Notes under the pieces: model-generated
What the model saw: the letters and a program-made list of their open reading frames with translations, nothing else
What the model was told of the DNA's origin: nothing
The model's database searches: none
Shown here: piece by piece, positions 31,977-40,356 of the stretch
How positions within the stretch are numbered: position 1 is the first letter of the stretch
Layout of the letters: every line of letters starts with the position of its first letter
Source: Corynebacterium sp.
GTDB taxonomy: Bacteria > Actinomycetota > Actinomycetes > Mycobacteriales > Mycobacteriaceae
Length of the DNA stretch: 64,000 nt
Direction of reading: 5' to 3'
Assembly: GCA_030531005.1 (NCBI GenBank)
Contig: JAUMTW010000003.1
Coordinates: 248,001-312,000, forward strand
Position numbers and translations under genes: made by a program

Positions 31977-32432
31977 TTAATCGCTACCGGGCTCACCGGT
32001 GAGCATGGTCAACAATAAGATATTTTCAGTTGGGGCATTTGCAGGGCAGCTCACTTCATGAAGCACATACGCCGGCACATGCAGTATTAGGCCGGGTAGC
32101 ATCCGCACCTTTTGCTCTCCGCAGCTGAAATCTAGCAGTCCGCTTAACGCTTGCACCGTAATTGGATGTGCCGCCTTATGGGTAGGCAGTTGTTGGCCGG
32201 GTGCGAAATTAAAAACAATAATATTGGCACCATCACCAGAATATAGCCGCTGCACACTAGGCCTTGCTACCTCTGGCTTCGGAGCGGGAGCAGCACTCAA
32301 ACAATCCACAATCTGCAACTGAGGTGACAGGTCTGTTGTGTCTTGTTTGCGGTGTGCTTGCCCGAAAGTCTCCGGGGTATGAGTCGTTGGCTGTGTGGTG
32401 TTCTCTGGTTGTGGGGCAGTAGGGTTTGGCAT
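31977..32432 (-). CDS. Cupin-domain protein
   Basis: A 151-residue protein. Residues 1-60 are polar and Pro/Thr-rich; a single small cupin barrel follows. The first cupin motif reads PGQQLPTHKAAHPITVQALSGLLDF, with a His that could bind metal; the second motif LHVPAYVLHEVSC holds a further His. The usual extra metal ligands are only partly present. Proteins of this type may act as sensors or small-molecule isomerases; no function can be assigned. It is a lone gene on the reverse strand inside the ribosomal block. Confidence 0.7.
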   Translation of the reverse strand: MPNPTAPQPENTTQPTTHTPETFGQAHRKQDTTDLSPQLQIVDCLSAAPAPKPEVARPSVQRLYSGDGANIIVFNFAPGQQLPTHKAAHPITVQALSGLLDFSCGEQKVRMLPGLILHVPAYVLHEVSCPANAPTENILLLTMLTGEPGSD

Positions 32433-32776
32433 GGTTTAAATTTTTCCATTTTACCCCGGCTGATGGAAGAACCAGCTCCACAGATCACGCATACTGAAAG
32501 CAAAAAGATTAACGCTTCCAGGAGCTGAAAATCTCAGATCTGGATTCCCTGGTAAGAGTTACGTCCCAAGCAGCTAAGCAACGAAGCAGCTAAGCAGCAC
32601 GAAATATGTTTCCCCGAGCCCTTAGTTTTATGTCCATGCGCATCCTATGTGAATGCCAGAATATAGTTCCAGCGAGCGTTAAAGCTACGGAAGCACTCAT
32701 CGAGCAGCGCATGCTTGGTATCGTCGATTAAAGGTGCCGCCTCGTAAAAAAGCCCGTGGCTGTTAAGCTAGGGGAC
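32433..32776. other. Non-coding gap between cupin gene and rimM
   Basis: No gene is seen. A 13-bp direct repeat AAGCAGCTAAGCA occurs at 32568-32580 and 32584-32596. The rimM -10 element TAAGCT is at 32764-32769. Confidence 0.5.
32764..32769 (+). promoter_or_regulatory. -10 element, leaderless rimM
   Basis: TAAGCT ends seven bases before the ATG at 32777. The AGGGGA between them is too close to the ATG to be a ribosome site, so a leaderless mRNA is likely. Confidence 0.5.
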
Positions 32777-33280
32777 ATGGAATTGATGATTGGTAGGGTA
32801 GTCAAACCCCACGGTATCCGTGGTGAGGTCGCAGTTGAGGTAACGACCGATGCACCCGAGGTACGATTCGCCATTGGCGAAGTCCTCACCGGGCGCCAGG
32901 GGAGGAAGGAAACCTCTCTAGAAATCACCCACGCTCGCTCGCATCAGCAGCGACTGTTGTTGCGCTTTGCAGAAATTCCAGATCGTACAGCAGCGGAAAG
33001 TTTGCGCGGGATGAAGTTCTTCGCCGCTCCACTAGAAGATGATGATGAGGGCTTTTATGACCATGAGCTCGAAGGATTGAAAGTCATCCATGACGGCCAA
33101 GAAATCGGGCATGTTAGCGAAGTCAACCATGGTCCTGCAAATGAGCTGCTACTCGTCGAGCTTACTGATGGTAAGACCGTGCTGATTCCATTTGTGCATC
33201 AGATCGTACCTGAGGTTGATCTCGAAGCCGGAGAAGTCATTATCACCCCACCTGAGGGCTTGCTCGACCTCGCAGGATAG
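32777..33280 (+). CDS. rimM: Ribosome maturation factor RimM
   Basis: A 167-residue protein needed for maturation of the 30S head; it binds S19. The N-terminal RimM domain opens MELMIGRVVKPHGIRGEVAVE and the PRC-barrel domain begins near FYDHELEGLKVI, ending VDLEAGEVIITPPEGLLDL. The ATG at 32777 is chosen from the family start MEL-IGRV and the -10 element seven bases upstream; an in-frame GTG lies at 32756. It precedes trmD, as usual. Confidence 0.93.
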   Translation: MELMIGRVVKPHGIRGEVAVEVTTDAPEVRFAIGEVLTGRQGRKETSLEITHARSHQQRLLLRFAEIPDRTAAESLRGMKFFAAPLEDDDEGFYDHELEGLKVIHDGQEIGHVSEVNHGPANELLLVELTDGKTVLIPFVHQIVPEVDLEAGEVIITPPEGLLDLAG

Positions 33281-33433
33281 GCACTGCCCTGCATATAGGC
33301 GCTGCATGAATCGCGTGTTAGTGCCTGCCATTCAACGGCCCATCCAGCCGGATTTTTCGACAAACAATTTTCCTTGCTCACCACTTACGTACCCTAAATA
33401 TACGTAACCTATATATTGGAGACGCATCCTACT

Positions 33434-34333
33434 ATGAGCCAACCTCGGCTGCGCCTTGATGTGATCAGCATCTTCCCAGAGTATCTCGAACCTTTACGCC
33501 ATGCTCTGCTAGGGCGTGCTATTGAAAAAGAGATTCTGGCAGTAGGCGTGCATAACCTACGCGATTGGGCAACCGGCGTACACCAGGCCGTTGATGATTC
33601 TCCGTACGGTGGTGGTCCTGGCATGGTCATGCTCCCAGAAGTCTGGGGACAAGCCTTGGATGCCATGGTGACAGGAGATACCGCAAAGGGTGACCTCGAA
33701 TCCGCTTTGCCGCATAAGTACACCAGTGGGCATGATGAAATCAAAGACCTCGCCACCAAGGAATCTGCCTACGCGACAAACAAAACTGGTGCCGCCTCTA
33801 CGGATATCACTGCAGTGGATACTCGGCCGCTGCTCATTGTACCAACCCCCGCTGGCAAGCCCTTCACCCAAGCCGATGCGCAGGCGTGGTCCCAAGAAAG
33901 TCACATCGTTTTTGCTTGTGGCCGATACGAAGGCATTGATCAGCGCGTAATTGATGACGCACAACGCAACTACCGGGTGCAGGAAGTTTCCATTGGCGAT
34001 TATGTACTTATTGGGGGCGAAGTTGCTGTCCTGGCAATTGCAGAGGCCGTCGTGCGCTTAATCCCTGGCGTTCTCGGCAATCGCCAAAGCCACCTGGAAG
34101 ACAGCTTTAGCGATGGTTTACTCGAAGCCCCCGCTTACACAAAGCCACGTGAATGGCGAGGGCTTGCAGTTCCAGAGGTTTTGCTCTCAGGCAACCATGG
34201 CAAGATTGCCCAGTGGCGTCGCGAACAAGCGTTGTTACGCACCTATACCGTGCGCCCCGAACTACTGAATCAGGTAGAGCTGAGCAAACAAGATATGGAA
34301 TTTTTGGCTCAGCATACCGGTTATACCCAATAA
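33434..34333 (+). CDS. trmD: tRNA (guanine-37 N1) methyltransferase TrmD
   Basis: A 299-residue SPOUT-type methyltransferase that makes m1G37 in tRNA to prevent frameshifting. Signature stretches are RLDVISIFPEYLEPL, DDSPYGGGPGMVM and the knot motif ACGRYEGIDQRVIDD...EVSIGDYVLIGGE. An insertion of about 65 residues (around 80-145, Lys/Asp/Thr-rich) before the SAM-binding knot lengthens it compared with E. coli; such inserts occur in corynebacteria. The ATG at 33434 has GGAG about 12 bases upstream. Confidence 0.94.
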   Translation: MSQPRLRLDVISIFPEYLEPLRHALLGRAIEKEILAVGVHNLRDWATGVHQAVDDSPYGGGPGMVMLPEVWGQALDAMVTGDTAKGDLESALPHKYTSGHDEIKDLATKESAYATNKTGAASTDITAVDTRPLLIVPTPAGKPFTQADAQAWSQESHIVFACGRYEGIDQRVIDDAQRNYRVQEVSIGDYVLIGGEVAVLAIAEAVVRLIPGVLGNRQSHLEDSFSDGLLEAPAYTKPREWRGLAVPEVLLSGNHGKIAQWRREQALLRTYTVRPELLNQVELSKQDMEFLAQHTGYTQ

Positions 34334-34370
34334 CTAGCTGGTAGGAGCGATAACGAGCTGGTAGGAGCGT
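34331..34370. repeat. 20-bp tandem duplication at the trmD stop codon
   Basis: Two 20-base units starting TAAC and ending GGTAGGAGCG(A/T) differ at two positions. The first contains the trmD stop codon. The core GCTGGTAGGAG occurs again at about 37377 after tex. Confidence 0.6.
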
Positions 34371-34451
34371 GGCCACAAAAATGCCTGCTTCGCTATCGAC
34401 GCCCCCAGGTCAGCCCGGTCACTGTTTTGCCACAATCGAAGGAGGCGCCAT

Positions 34452-34853
34452 ATGGCTACCGCCGAACAATCATCCGATGCCACCCAATTCGTTAGTACGG
34501 ATGTAAGCTGTCTGCTCGCTGATGCCTGGGTACCGGAGATTAAAGCCACACTTGCCTCGACTGCCCATGCCCAAGGCTTTGCGGTGAGCAAAACTGTCCT
34601 GGAGCCGATGAATTTCACCTGTGAGCCAGATAACATGCTGCTAAACCAATACGCCAGCATCCATGGGCATGTGCCACCATCACTGCAACTATATCGGGTG
34701 GTCGTCCAAGGTGAAACGGCTCTACCTTTAGCTGAGGTAACCAAGGTCGTTGTGGCGGCCTTACCTAAGGAAACCTTCTGGTATGGCACTACCATTATCG
34801 GCGACATAGATCTAAACAGTGATGTTGCGTGTACGCTGCCACACGCAAAGTAA
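34452..34853 (+). CDS. Hypothetical protein of 133 residues
   Basis: I do not recognise this protein. It has no membrane helix or signal peptide, a Thr/Ser-rich N-terminus and a beta-rich C-terminal half (QLYRVVVQGETALPLAEV then FWYGTTIIGDIDL). A very good ribosome site GAAGGAGG lies before the ATG, which supports real expression. It lies between trmD and tex, both on the same strand, with a 118-bp gap before it. Probably a genus-level protein. Confidence 0.65.
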   Translation: MATAEQSSDATQFVSTDVSCLLADAWVPEIKATLASTAHAQGFAVSKTVLEPMNFTCEPDNMLLNQYASIHGHVPPSLQLYRVVVQGETALPLAEVTKVVVAALPKETFWYGTTIIGDIDLNSDVACTLPHAK

Positions 34854-34990
34854 TCAATAGTGCGGGCTACTGGGGCATGAGTATGCAGCGCTGTGGCCCT
34901 GGGGCCCTCCTGCGGGGAGAGTGCCCAGAGTCAGGTCTCGCATCAAGGGGCGGGCTAGCTGCACCGTTGTGCCAGAGTAATCAGGCGCAC

Positions 34991-34996
34991 TAAACT
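34991..34996 (+). promoter_or_regulatory. -10 element, leaderless tex
   Basis: TAAACT ends exactly seven bases before the ATG at 35004, with no ribosome binding site between, which predicts a leaderless transcript. Confidence 0.55.
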
Positions 34997-35003
34997 CAAG
35001 CGA

Positions 35004-37358
35004 ATGATTGCAGCGACTATTGCGCAAGAACTAGGAATTCGCCCCGACCAGGTACGGGCAGCTTTGGATCTTTTCGAAGCCGGGAACACCGTGCCTTTTG
35101 TGGCCCGCTATCGCAAAGAAGCCACCGGAGGACTCGATGACACTCAACTGCGCACCATCGAAGAACGGGCTACCTATTTGCGTGAGCTCCAAGAACGCAA
35201 AGAAATGGTACTTGCTGCTATCGAAGAACAAGGCAAGCTCACCGATGACCTCCGCGAGCTCATTTCAGCATGTACCACGAAAGCTCGCTTAGAAGATCTC
35301 TACCGGCCGTTTAAAAAGCGTCGCACCACGAAGGCGGACGCCGCACGTGCTGCAGGCATTGCGCCTCTCATCGATGAAATTTTGGCGAACCCAGCTCAAG
35401 ACCCAGCCCAGCTTGCTGCGGCCTACACCACAACTGGCTATGAGGATACTGCTGCAGTCCTCGCTGGTGCCAAGGCTATCGTGGTCGATACCTGTGCGCT
35501 CGATGCGGAGGTCGTAGCCCAGGTGCGTACCAAAATGTATGACGAAGGTGCCTTAGTCGCCAGCGTAATTCCTGGGCAAGAAGCAGCAGGGGAGAAATAC
35601 CAGGACTACTTCGACTTCCAAGAACCCTTCGAATCGCTGCCAAGTCATCGCATTTTGGCTTTGCTGCGCGCAGAACAAGAAGGCATTGTGCGCCTACACT
35701 GCGAAGCAGGCGAAGATAACGATTATGAGAAACTTATAGCAGCTCAGGTCTATCCTGAGAACCAGTCGCCATGGATTACTGATGCCATCCACTGGGCATG
35801 GCGTACTAAGCTCAGTGTCTCTGGATTTGTGGATGTGCGTATGCGCTTAAAAGAATTTGCTGAGCAACAAGCTCTGCATGTCTTCGCGAAGAACTTACGT
35901 GATGTGCTCCTCGCTGCACCTGCCGGCCAACGCGCAACCTTAGGTTTGGATCCGGGCTATCGCAATGGTGTGAAGTGCGCCGTCGTCGATGCCACCGGCA
36001 AAGTAGAAGCCACCACCATCATTTATCCGCATCCACCCCAAAATCGGTGGCAGCAAGCAGTGACTGAAGTTGCCAACCTGTGTGCGCAATACGGTGTGGA
36101 GCTTCTTGCTATTGGTAATGGCACCGCAAGCCGCGAGACTGAAAAAATGGCTCAAGAAGTAGCTGATTTGTTAGTGCAAGCGGGTGGAAAGCGGCCCATT
36201 CCAGTGGTTGTCAGTGAATCTGGTGCGTCGGTGTATTCGGCATCTGCAACGGCTGCAGCAGAATTTCCGGATATGGATGTCTCCTTGCGCGGTGCGGTCT
36301 CCATCGCCCGGCGTCTGCAAGATCCTCTAGCGGAGTTAGTGAAGATCGATCCGAAGGCCATTGGAGTGGGGCAATACCAGCATGATGTGAACCAAATTGC
36401 ACTGGCACACACTTTGGATGCTGTGGTCGAAGATGCTGTAAACGCCGTTGGTGTGGACTTAAATTCCGCATCTATACCGCTGCTGTCTCGCGTGGCAGGC
36501 ATTAGTCCAACCTTGGCAGAAAATATTGTGGCGTACCGTGATGCAAATGGCGCCTTTCACAACCGCAAACAACTACACAAGGTAACGCGCTTGGGGCCAA
36601 AGGCCTTTGAGCAGTGCGCCGGTTTCTTACGCATTCGCCATGGTGACAATCCACTGGATGCCTCTGCAGTGCATCCGGAGACTTATGACCTGGTGCATCA
36701 CATAGCAAGTGCCACAGGAAATGAGGTTGCTAGCCTGATCGGTAATAAGCCATTACTCGCGAAAATTAGTCCTATGGATTTCGCCACCGATCAATTCGGC
36801 ATTCCTACGATCACCGACGTGTTATCTGAGCTTGAAAAACCAGGGCGCGATCCGCGTCCGGAATTCCGCACTGCGAGCTTCCGTGAAGACATTGCCAGCG
36901 TGGGCGATCTACGCCCGGGCATGTACTTAGAAGGTACAGTCACCAATGTGGCTGCCTTTGGCGCCTTCGTTGATATTGGCGTGCACCAAGATGGTCTGGT
37001 CCACATCTCTCAGTTGGCTGATCAATTCGTCGCTGACCCACATGCAGTCGTCCACTCTGGTCAGGTGGTCCGGGTGCGCGTGATGGATGTTGATGTCGAG
37101 CGAAAGCGTATTAGTTTGAGCATGCGCCAGGAAGACGCGGGCGCCGGCAGTGCGAAGACTGGGAAGAAAGCACATGCGGAAACATCCGGTCATTCCGGAA
37201 CATCGGGGAAGCAAATGAAGCGTGGCGGGCGTACGCGTGGTCACCAGGGCAGTCAACAGCGTAGCCAGGCAAGTGCGCGTGGTAATAAAAAGAACGGTCA
37301 CTCGAGAGTTGGGACGCAAGGATCTATGGCCGATGCCTTAAGGAAGGCTGGTTTCTAA
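35004..37358 (+). CDS. tex: S1 RNA-binding transcription accessory protein Tex
   Basis: A 784-residue Tex protein. The N-terminal helical domain with FVARYRKEATGGLDDTQLR is diagnostic. It is followed by the YqgF/RNase-H-like domain (LGLDPGYRNGVKCAVVD near 312), helix-hairpin-helix motifs (LLSRVAGISPTLAENIVAYR near 497) and an S1 domain (PGMYLEGTVTNVAAFGAFVDIGVHQDGLVHIS near 640). A basic low-complexity tail of about 70 residues ends the protein. Tex binds nucleic acid and affects transcription and ribosome recycling. Its gene lies between the hypothetical gene and rplS. Confidence 0.95.
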   Translation: MIAATIAQELGIRPDQVRAALDLFEAGNTVPFVARYRKEATGGLDDTQLRTIEERATYLRELQERKEMVLAAIEEQGKLTDDLRELISACTTKARLEDLYRPFKKRRTTKADAARAAGIAPLIDEILANPAQDPAQLAAAYTTTGYEDTAAVLAGAKAIVVDTCALDAEVVAQVRTKMYDEGALVASVIPGQEAAGEKYQDYFDFQEPFESLPSHRILALLRAEQEGIVRLHCEAGEDNDYEKLIAAQVYPENQSPWITDAIHWAWRTKLSVSGFVDVRMRLKEFAEQQALHVFAKNLRDVLLAAPAGQRATLGLDPGYRNGVKCAVVDATGKVEATTIIYPHPPQNRWQQAVTEVANLCAQYGVELLAIGNGTASRETEKMAQEVADLLVQAGGKRPIPVVVSESGASVYSASATAAAEFPDMDVSLRGAVSIARRLQDPLAELVKIDPKAIGVGQYQHDVNQIALAHTLDAVVEDAVNAVGVDLNSASIPLLSRVAGISPTLAENIVAYRDANGAFHNRKQLHKVTRLGPKAFEQCAGFLRIRHGDNPLDASAVHPETYDLVHHIASATGNEVASLIGNKPLLAKISPMDFATDQFGIPTITDVLSELEKPGRDPRPEFRTASFREDIASVGDLRPGMYLEGTVTNVAAFGAFVDIGVHQDGLVHISQLADQFVADPHAVVHSGQVVRVRVMDVDVERKRISLSMRQEDAGAGSAKTGKKAHAETSGHSGTSGKQMKRGGRTRGHQGSQQRSQASARGNKKNGHSRVGTQGSMADALRKAGF

Positions 37359-37527
37359 TCAACCAGGCTTATTCGTGCTGGTAGGAGTTGCTTCATGGTG
37401 GGAAACCCTGTAATGTTGCCACGGTATGTGCTGGCAGCTGCTCGCAGATACGTGATTTGTAGTGGGCATGAACCAGTCGAGCTACGGCCGCTAGGGTCCT
37501 CTGTCCAGGCCTATGATAAGGATTGAA

Positions 37528-37869
37528 ATGAACCTTCTTGACAAGATTGATGCCGCCTCCATGCGCGACGACATCCCAGATTTCCGCCCCGGCGACACTC
37601 TGGACGTACACGTAAAGGTTATCGAAGGTAACAAGACTCGTACCCAGCTCTTCCGCGGCGTAGTTATCCGCCGTCAGGGCTCCGGCGTACGTGAGACCTT
37701 CACCGTGCGTAAGATCTCCTTTGGTATTGGTGTGGAGCGTACTTTCCCAGTACACACCCCTAACATCGAGAAGATCGAGGTAGTAACCCGCGGTAAGGTA
37801 CGCCGTGCAAAGCTGTACTACCTGCGCGATCTGCGTGGCAAGGCTGCCAAGATTAAGGAAAAGCGCTAA
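37528..37869 (+). CDS. rplS: 50S ribosomal protein L19
   Basis: A 113-residue L19 at the 30S-50S interface. It begins [23 protein letters not shown] and contains the conserved [31 protein letters not shown] core, then ends KIKEKR. The ATG at 37528 is preceded by AAGGA; a longer in-frame start at 37513 is not supported. The 170-bp leader before it could hold an r-protein control element, but none was recognised. A terminator follows. Confidence 0.96.
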   Translation: MNLLDKIDAASMRDDIPDFRPGDTLDVHVKVIEGNKTRTQLFRGVVIRRQGSGVRETFTVRKISFGIGVERTFPVHTPNIEKIEVVTRGKVRRAKLYYLRDLRGKAAKIKEKR

Positions 37870-37895
37870 GAGTTTTCTTTGCTTTAAACGCTCAC

Positions 37896-37943
37896 ACCAC
37901 CTTGTTGCCTCCTCTTATGGAGACTGCGGCAAGGTGGTTTTGC
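37896..37943 (+). terminator. Rho-independent terminator of rplS
   Basis: ACCACCTTG (37896-37904) pairs with CAAGGTGGT (37930-37938), followed by TTTTG-type sequence. It ends the L19 unit before lepB. Confidence 0.75.
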
Positions 37944-38138
37944 TGTATCATTTCCAACTACTGAATGTCTCTCATGCGATACTGACTATTCAAGATGTGG
38001 CAAAGCGCGCTTGGTCTTGCCGACCTCTTTCGGGCGGTGTCATCTTCGAACGAAGTCAGCAACATGGCTTTATTAGCAATTTCTTGTGAACAATCAGCAA
38101 GTAGTCAGCCAGTGCATGTTTCTCATGCATGAAACTGA

Positions 38139-38144
38139 TAGAGT
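38139..38144 (+). promoter_or_regulatory. -10 element, leaderless lepB
   Basis: TAGAGT ends eight bases before the GTG at 38153; no Shine-Dalgarno sequence is visible. Confidence 0.4.
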
Positions 38145-38152
38145 TTGTTTTC

Positions 38153-38929
38153 GTGAGTGAAGCAAACGCCCAAGCAGCCCAATCCAAAGCAGAAACTCAA
38201 GCTGCAACTGGAACTAAAAAGGAAAAGCGCGAATTACCCTGGTACATTGAGATCCCCCTGGTGGTAGTCATCACCATTTTGGTCATCGCAATTTTCCAAG
38301 CCTTTGTTGGCCGTATCTACATGATTCCAAGCCAATCTATGGAGCCAACCCTGCATGGTTGCGAAGGCTGCACTGGGGATCGCATTTACGTGAACAAACT
38401 GGCGTATACCTTTGGTGAGCCTGCCGCCGGTGACGTTGTGGTGTTCAAAGCACCAGAGTCCTGGGAAACCAGCATGACCAATGTGAGCAACCAGGGCAAT
38501 ATTTTTAGTCGGGGGCTTTCCAGCGTTGGCAGTATGCTTGGAATCACTGCCGGCGATGAAGTAGATATGGTCAAACGTATCATCGCAACTGGCGGGCAGA
38601 CCGTGCGCTGTACTCCAGGCGATGCGGGCATTACCGTCGATGGCGAAGTTATTGACGACTCGTACGTACTTGATCCGCCAGCACGCAATGTTGCCGTTGA
38701 AGGTGGCTCAGAAGTCTGCGGTGGTGCTTACTTCGGCCCCATTACCGTGCCTGAAGGCAACTACTTTATGATGGGCGATAACCGCACGAACTCTGCCGAC
38801 TCGCGTTTTCACATAGGCGATGAGCTTGAAGGTACTGTCCCGGAAGATAATATCGTGGGCAAGGTCGAATTTATTTTCTTCCCATTTAATCGCATGGGGG
38901 GCGTAGAAAGCTATGACCTCGCGGCCTAG
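38153..38929 (+). CDS. lepB: Type I signal peptidase LepB
   Basis: A 258-residue membrane-anchored serine protease that cleaves Sec and Tat signal peptides outside the membrane. One membrane helix spans about residues 32-52. The catalytic serine is Ser62 in IPSQSMEPTL and the catalytic lysine is in DMVKRIIATGGQTV; the box MMGDNRTNSADSR is also present. I chose the GTG at 38153 (VSEANAQAAQ) because the -10 element is eight bases upstream; an ATG at 38129 overlaps that promoter. The 3' end overlaps rnhB by 17 bp, so they are probably coupled. Confidence 0.93.
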   Translation: MSEANAQAAQSKAETQAATGTKKEKRELPWYIEIPLVVVITILVIAIFQAFVGRIYMIPSQSMEPTLHGCEGCTGDRIYVNKLAYTFGEPAAGDVVVFKAPESWETSMTNVSNQGNIFSRGLSSVGSMLGITAGDEVDMVKRIIATGGQTVRCTPGDAGITVDGEVIDDSYVLDPPARNVAVEGGSEVCGGAYFGPITVPEGNYFMMGDNRTNSADSRFHIGDELEGTVPEDNIVGKVEFIFFPFNRMGGVESYDLAA

Positions 38930-39692
38930 TAAGGCTCAAACTGCCCTGGACTTAGGGCACTTTTCCGCTGGAGATCCAGTGGTTGCCTTATTGGAGGGAC
39001 ATCCTGATTCAGGCTTTGTTGATGTAGAAACCGTACTCCACCTCAACGGCTACGAGGCGATTGCTGGCGTTGATGAGGCAGGGCGTGGTGCCTGCTGTGG
39101 GCCAATTACTATTGCTGCTTGCGTGCTCCCGGATATCTTGCCAGCAGAACTCGCTTTGCTCAATGACTCCAAGAAACTAACAGCGAAGCAACGCGCGAAG
39201 CTATTTCCCCAGATCTGCAAAAATGCATGCAGCTATGCCATTGTGCATTTCAGCGCTGAAGACGTTGATATCCGCGGGCTGCAATTCTGCAATGTGCAAG
39301 GCATGATTGATGCCGTAGCCCAGTTAGACCCACAGCCAGACTATGTGTTGCACGATCAAATGTCTGGGGTGAGTTTTTCCCAGCCTGCAACCAGCGTGGT
39401 GCGTGGTGATGCCCGGGTACGCACCATTGCAGCAGCCAGTATTCTGGCAAAACACGCCCGTGATTCGTTGATGGTCCAATTGGATGAGCAGTATCCCGGT
39501 TATGGGCTGGCCAAGCACAAGGGATATGGCGTAAAGAACCATATTGATGCGGTGCGCCGTCTAGGGGGCAGTCCAGAACATCGGTATAGTTATTCCAATG
39601 TGCAGCGCGCACACGAGCAGTGGTTAAGTCAGGCCAGCCCCAACCCCGCAGGAGAAGCCGAATATGAGCGCAGAAGATCTCGAAAATTATGA
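38913..39692 (+). CDS. rnhB: Ribonuclease HII
   Basis: A 259-residue RNase HII that nicks RNA-DNA hybrids and misincorporated ribonucleotides. The catalytic start motif GVDEAGRGACCGPITIAACVL is near residue 54, with further acidic residues in LNDSKKLTAKQR and the later YVLHDQ stretch. The C-terminus YPGYGLAKHKGYGVKNHIDAVRRLGGSPEHR is typical. About 50 N-terminal residues precede the domain, as in corynebacteria. The start lies within lepB and the stop lies within the DUF2469 gene, suggesting one operon. Confidence 0.95.
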   Translation: MTSRPSKAQTALDLGHFSAGDPVVALLEGHPDSGFVDVETVLHLNGYEAIAGVDEAGRGACCGPITIAACVLPDILPAELALLNDSKKLTAKQRAKLFPQICKNACSYAIVHFSAEDVDIRGLQFCNVQGMIDAVAQLDPQPDYVLHDQMSGVSFSQPATSVVRGDARVRTIAAASILAKHARDSLMVQLDEQYPGYGLAKHKGYGVKNHIDAVRRLGGSPEHRYSYSNVQRAHEQWLSQASPNPAGEAEYERRRSRKL

Positions 39693-39969
39693 GGCCGATG
39701 TAGAGCTGTCCCTGTATCGCGAATACCGCGATGTAGTCAGTCAGTTTTCCTATGTAGTTGAAACCGAACGTCGCTTCTACCTCGCCAATGCCGTAGAACT
39801 CATCCCGCACACCCAAGGCAATGATGTGTATTACGAGGTACGTATGTCCGATGCCTGGGTATGGGACATGTACCGCTCGGCACGCTTTGTACGCTACGTT
39901 CGCGTGATTACCTATAAAGATGTCAACATCGAGGAACTCGATAAGCCTGATTTCGTGATTCCCGAATAA
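39664..39969 (+). CDS. DUF2469 protein (Rv2901c-like)
   Basis: A 101-residue acidic protein beginning MSAEDLENYEADVELSLYRE, the signature of actinobacterial DUF2469. The rest is a compact alpha/beta core with conserved aromatic residues (YEVRMSDAWVWDMYR). Function is unknown; it is almost always next to rnhB. It starts 29 bp inside rnhB, with GGAG upstream, and is followed by a strong terminator. Confidence 0.92.
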   Translation: MSAEDLENYEADVELSLYREYRDVVSQFSYVVETERRFYLANAVELIPHTQGNDVYYEVRMSDAWVWDMYRSARFVRYVRVITYKDVNIEELDKPDFVIPE

Positions 39970-39987
39970 GGACTTTTGCTTTGACAG

Positions 39988-40030
39988 CCTCCTGCTCGCA
40001 GTTTGTAGTAACTGCAGGCAGGAGGATTTT
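39988..40030 (+). terminator. Rho-independent terminator after DUF2469
   Basis: CCTCCTG at 39988 pairs with CAGGAGG ending at 40025, with an inner GCAGTT/AACTGC stem; ATTTTCG follows. Confidence 0.8.
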
Positions 40031-40131
40031 CGTGTTTGAAGGGCGCGCGCATTGTCTTGCGGACTGCTGGGGAGCTGCGGTTGTTATTGGGGGGAGTAAG
40101 TCAAGCATGCGTGTGATGGCGGTGGGCAAGC

Positions 40132-40170
40132 TGTGGATAACTCGGGTGTGCAGGAGGTAGGTTATCCACA
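40132..40170. promoter_or_regulatory. Inverted pair of perfect DnaA boxes
   Basis: TGTGGATAA (40132-40140) and TTATCCACA (40162-40170) are both perfect DnaA boxes in opposite directions, 21 bases apart; the arms extend to ten bases with the next C/G. They lie in a 387-bp gap between DUF2469 and yraN. They could bind DnaA for gene control or DnaA titration. Confidence 0.55.
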
Positions 40171-40230
40171 TTCAGGCCACATGATCGGGGGCAACCACTA
40201 GTCAGTCTGTAGAAATTAGGTCATGCTAGA

Positions 40231-40270
40231 GCTATCCGGTGCACGAATGCAGGGGAAGATGCACCGTAGC
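40231..40270 (+). promoter_or_regulatory. Hairpin in the region before yraN
   Basis: GGTGCA (40238-40243) pairs with TGCACC (40260-40265); outer GCTA/TAGC (40231-40234 with 40267-40270) extends it. No T-run follows. It may be a leader structure or operator. Confidence 0.3.
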
Positions 40271-40356
40271 CGGACACCTCCATAGGTCCTTTACGTTTTT
40301 ACCCATGGAGTCATGAAGACCGAAGTACACCTGTTATCGCTTAAGGAGCATCTCCT

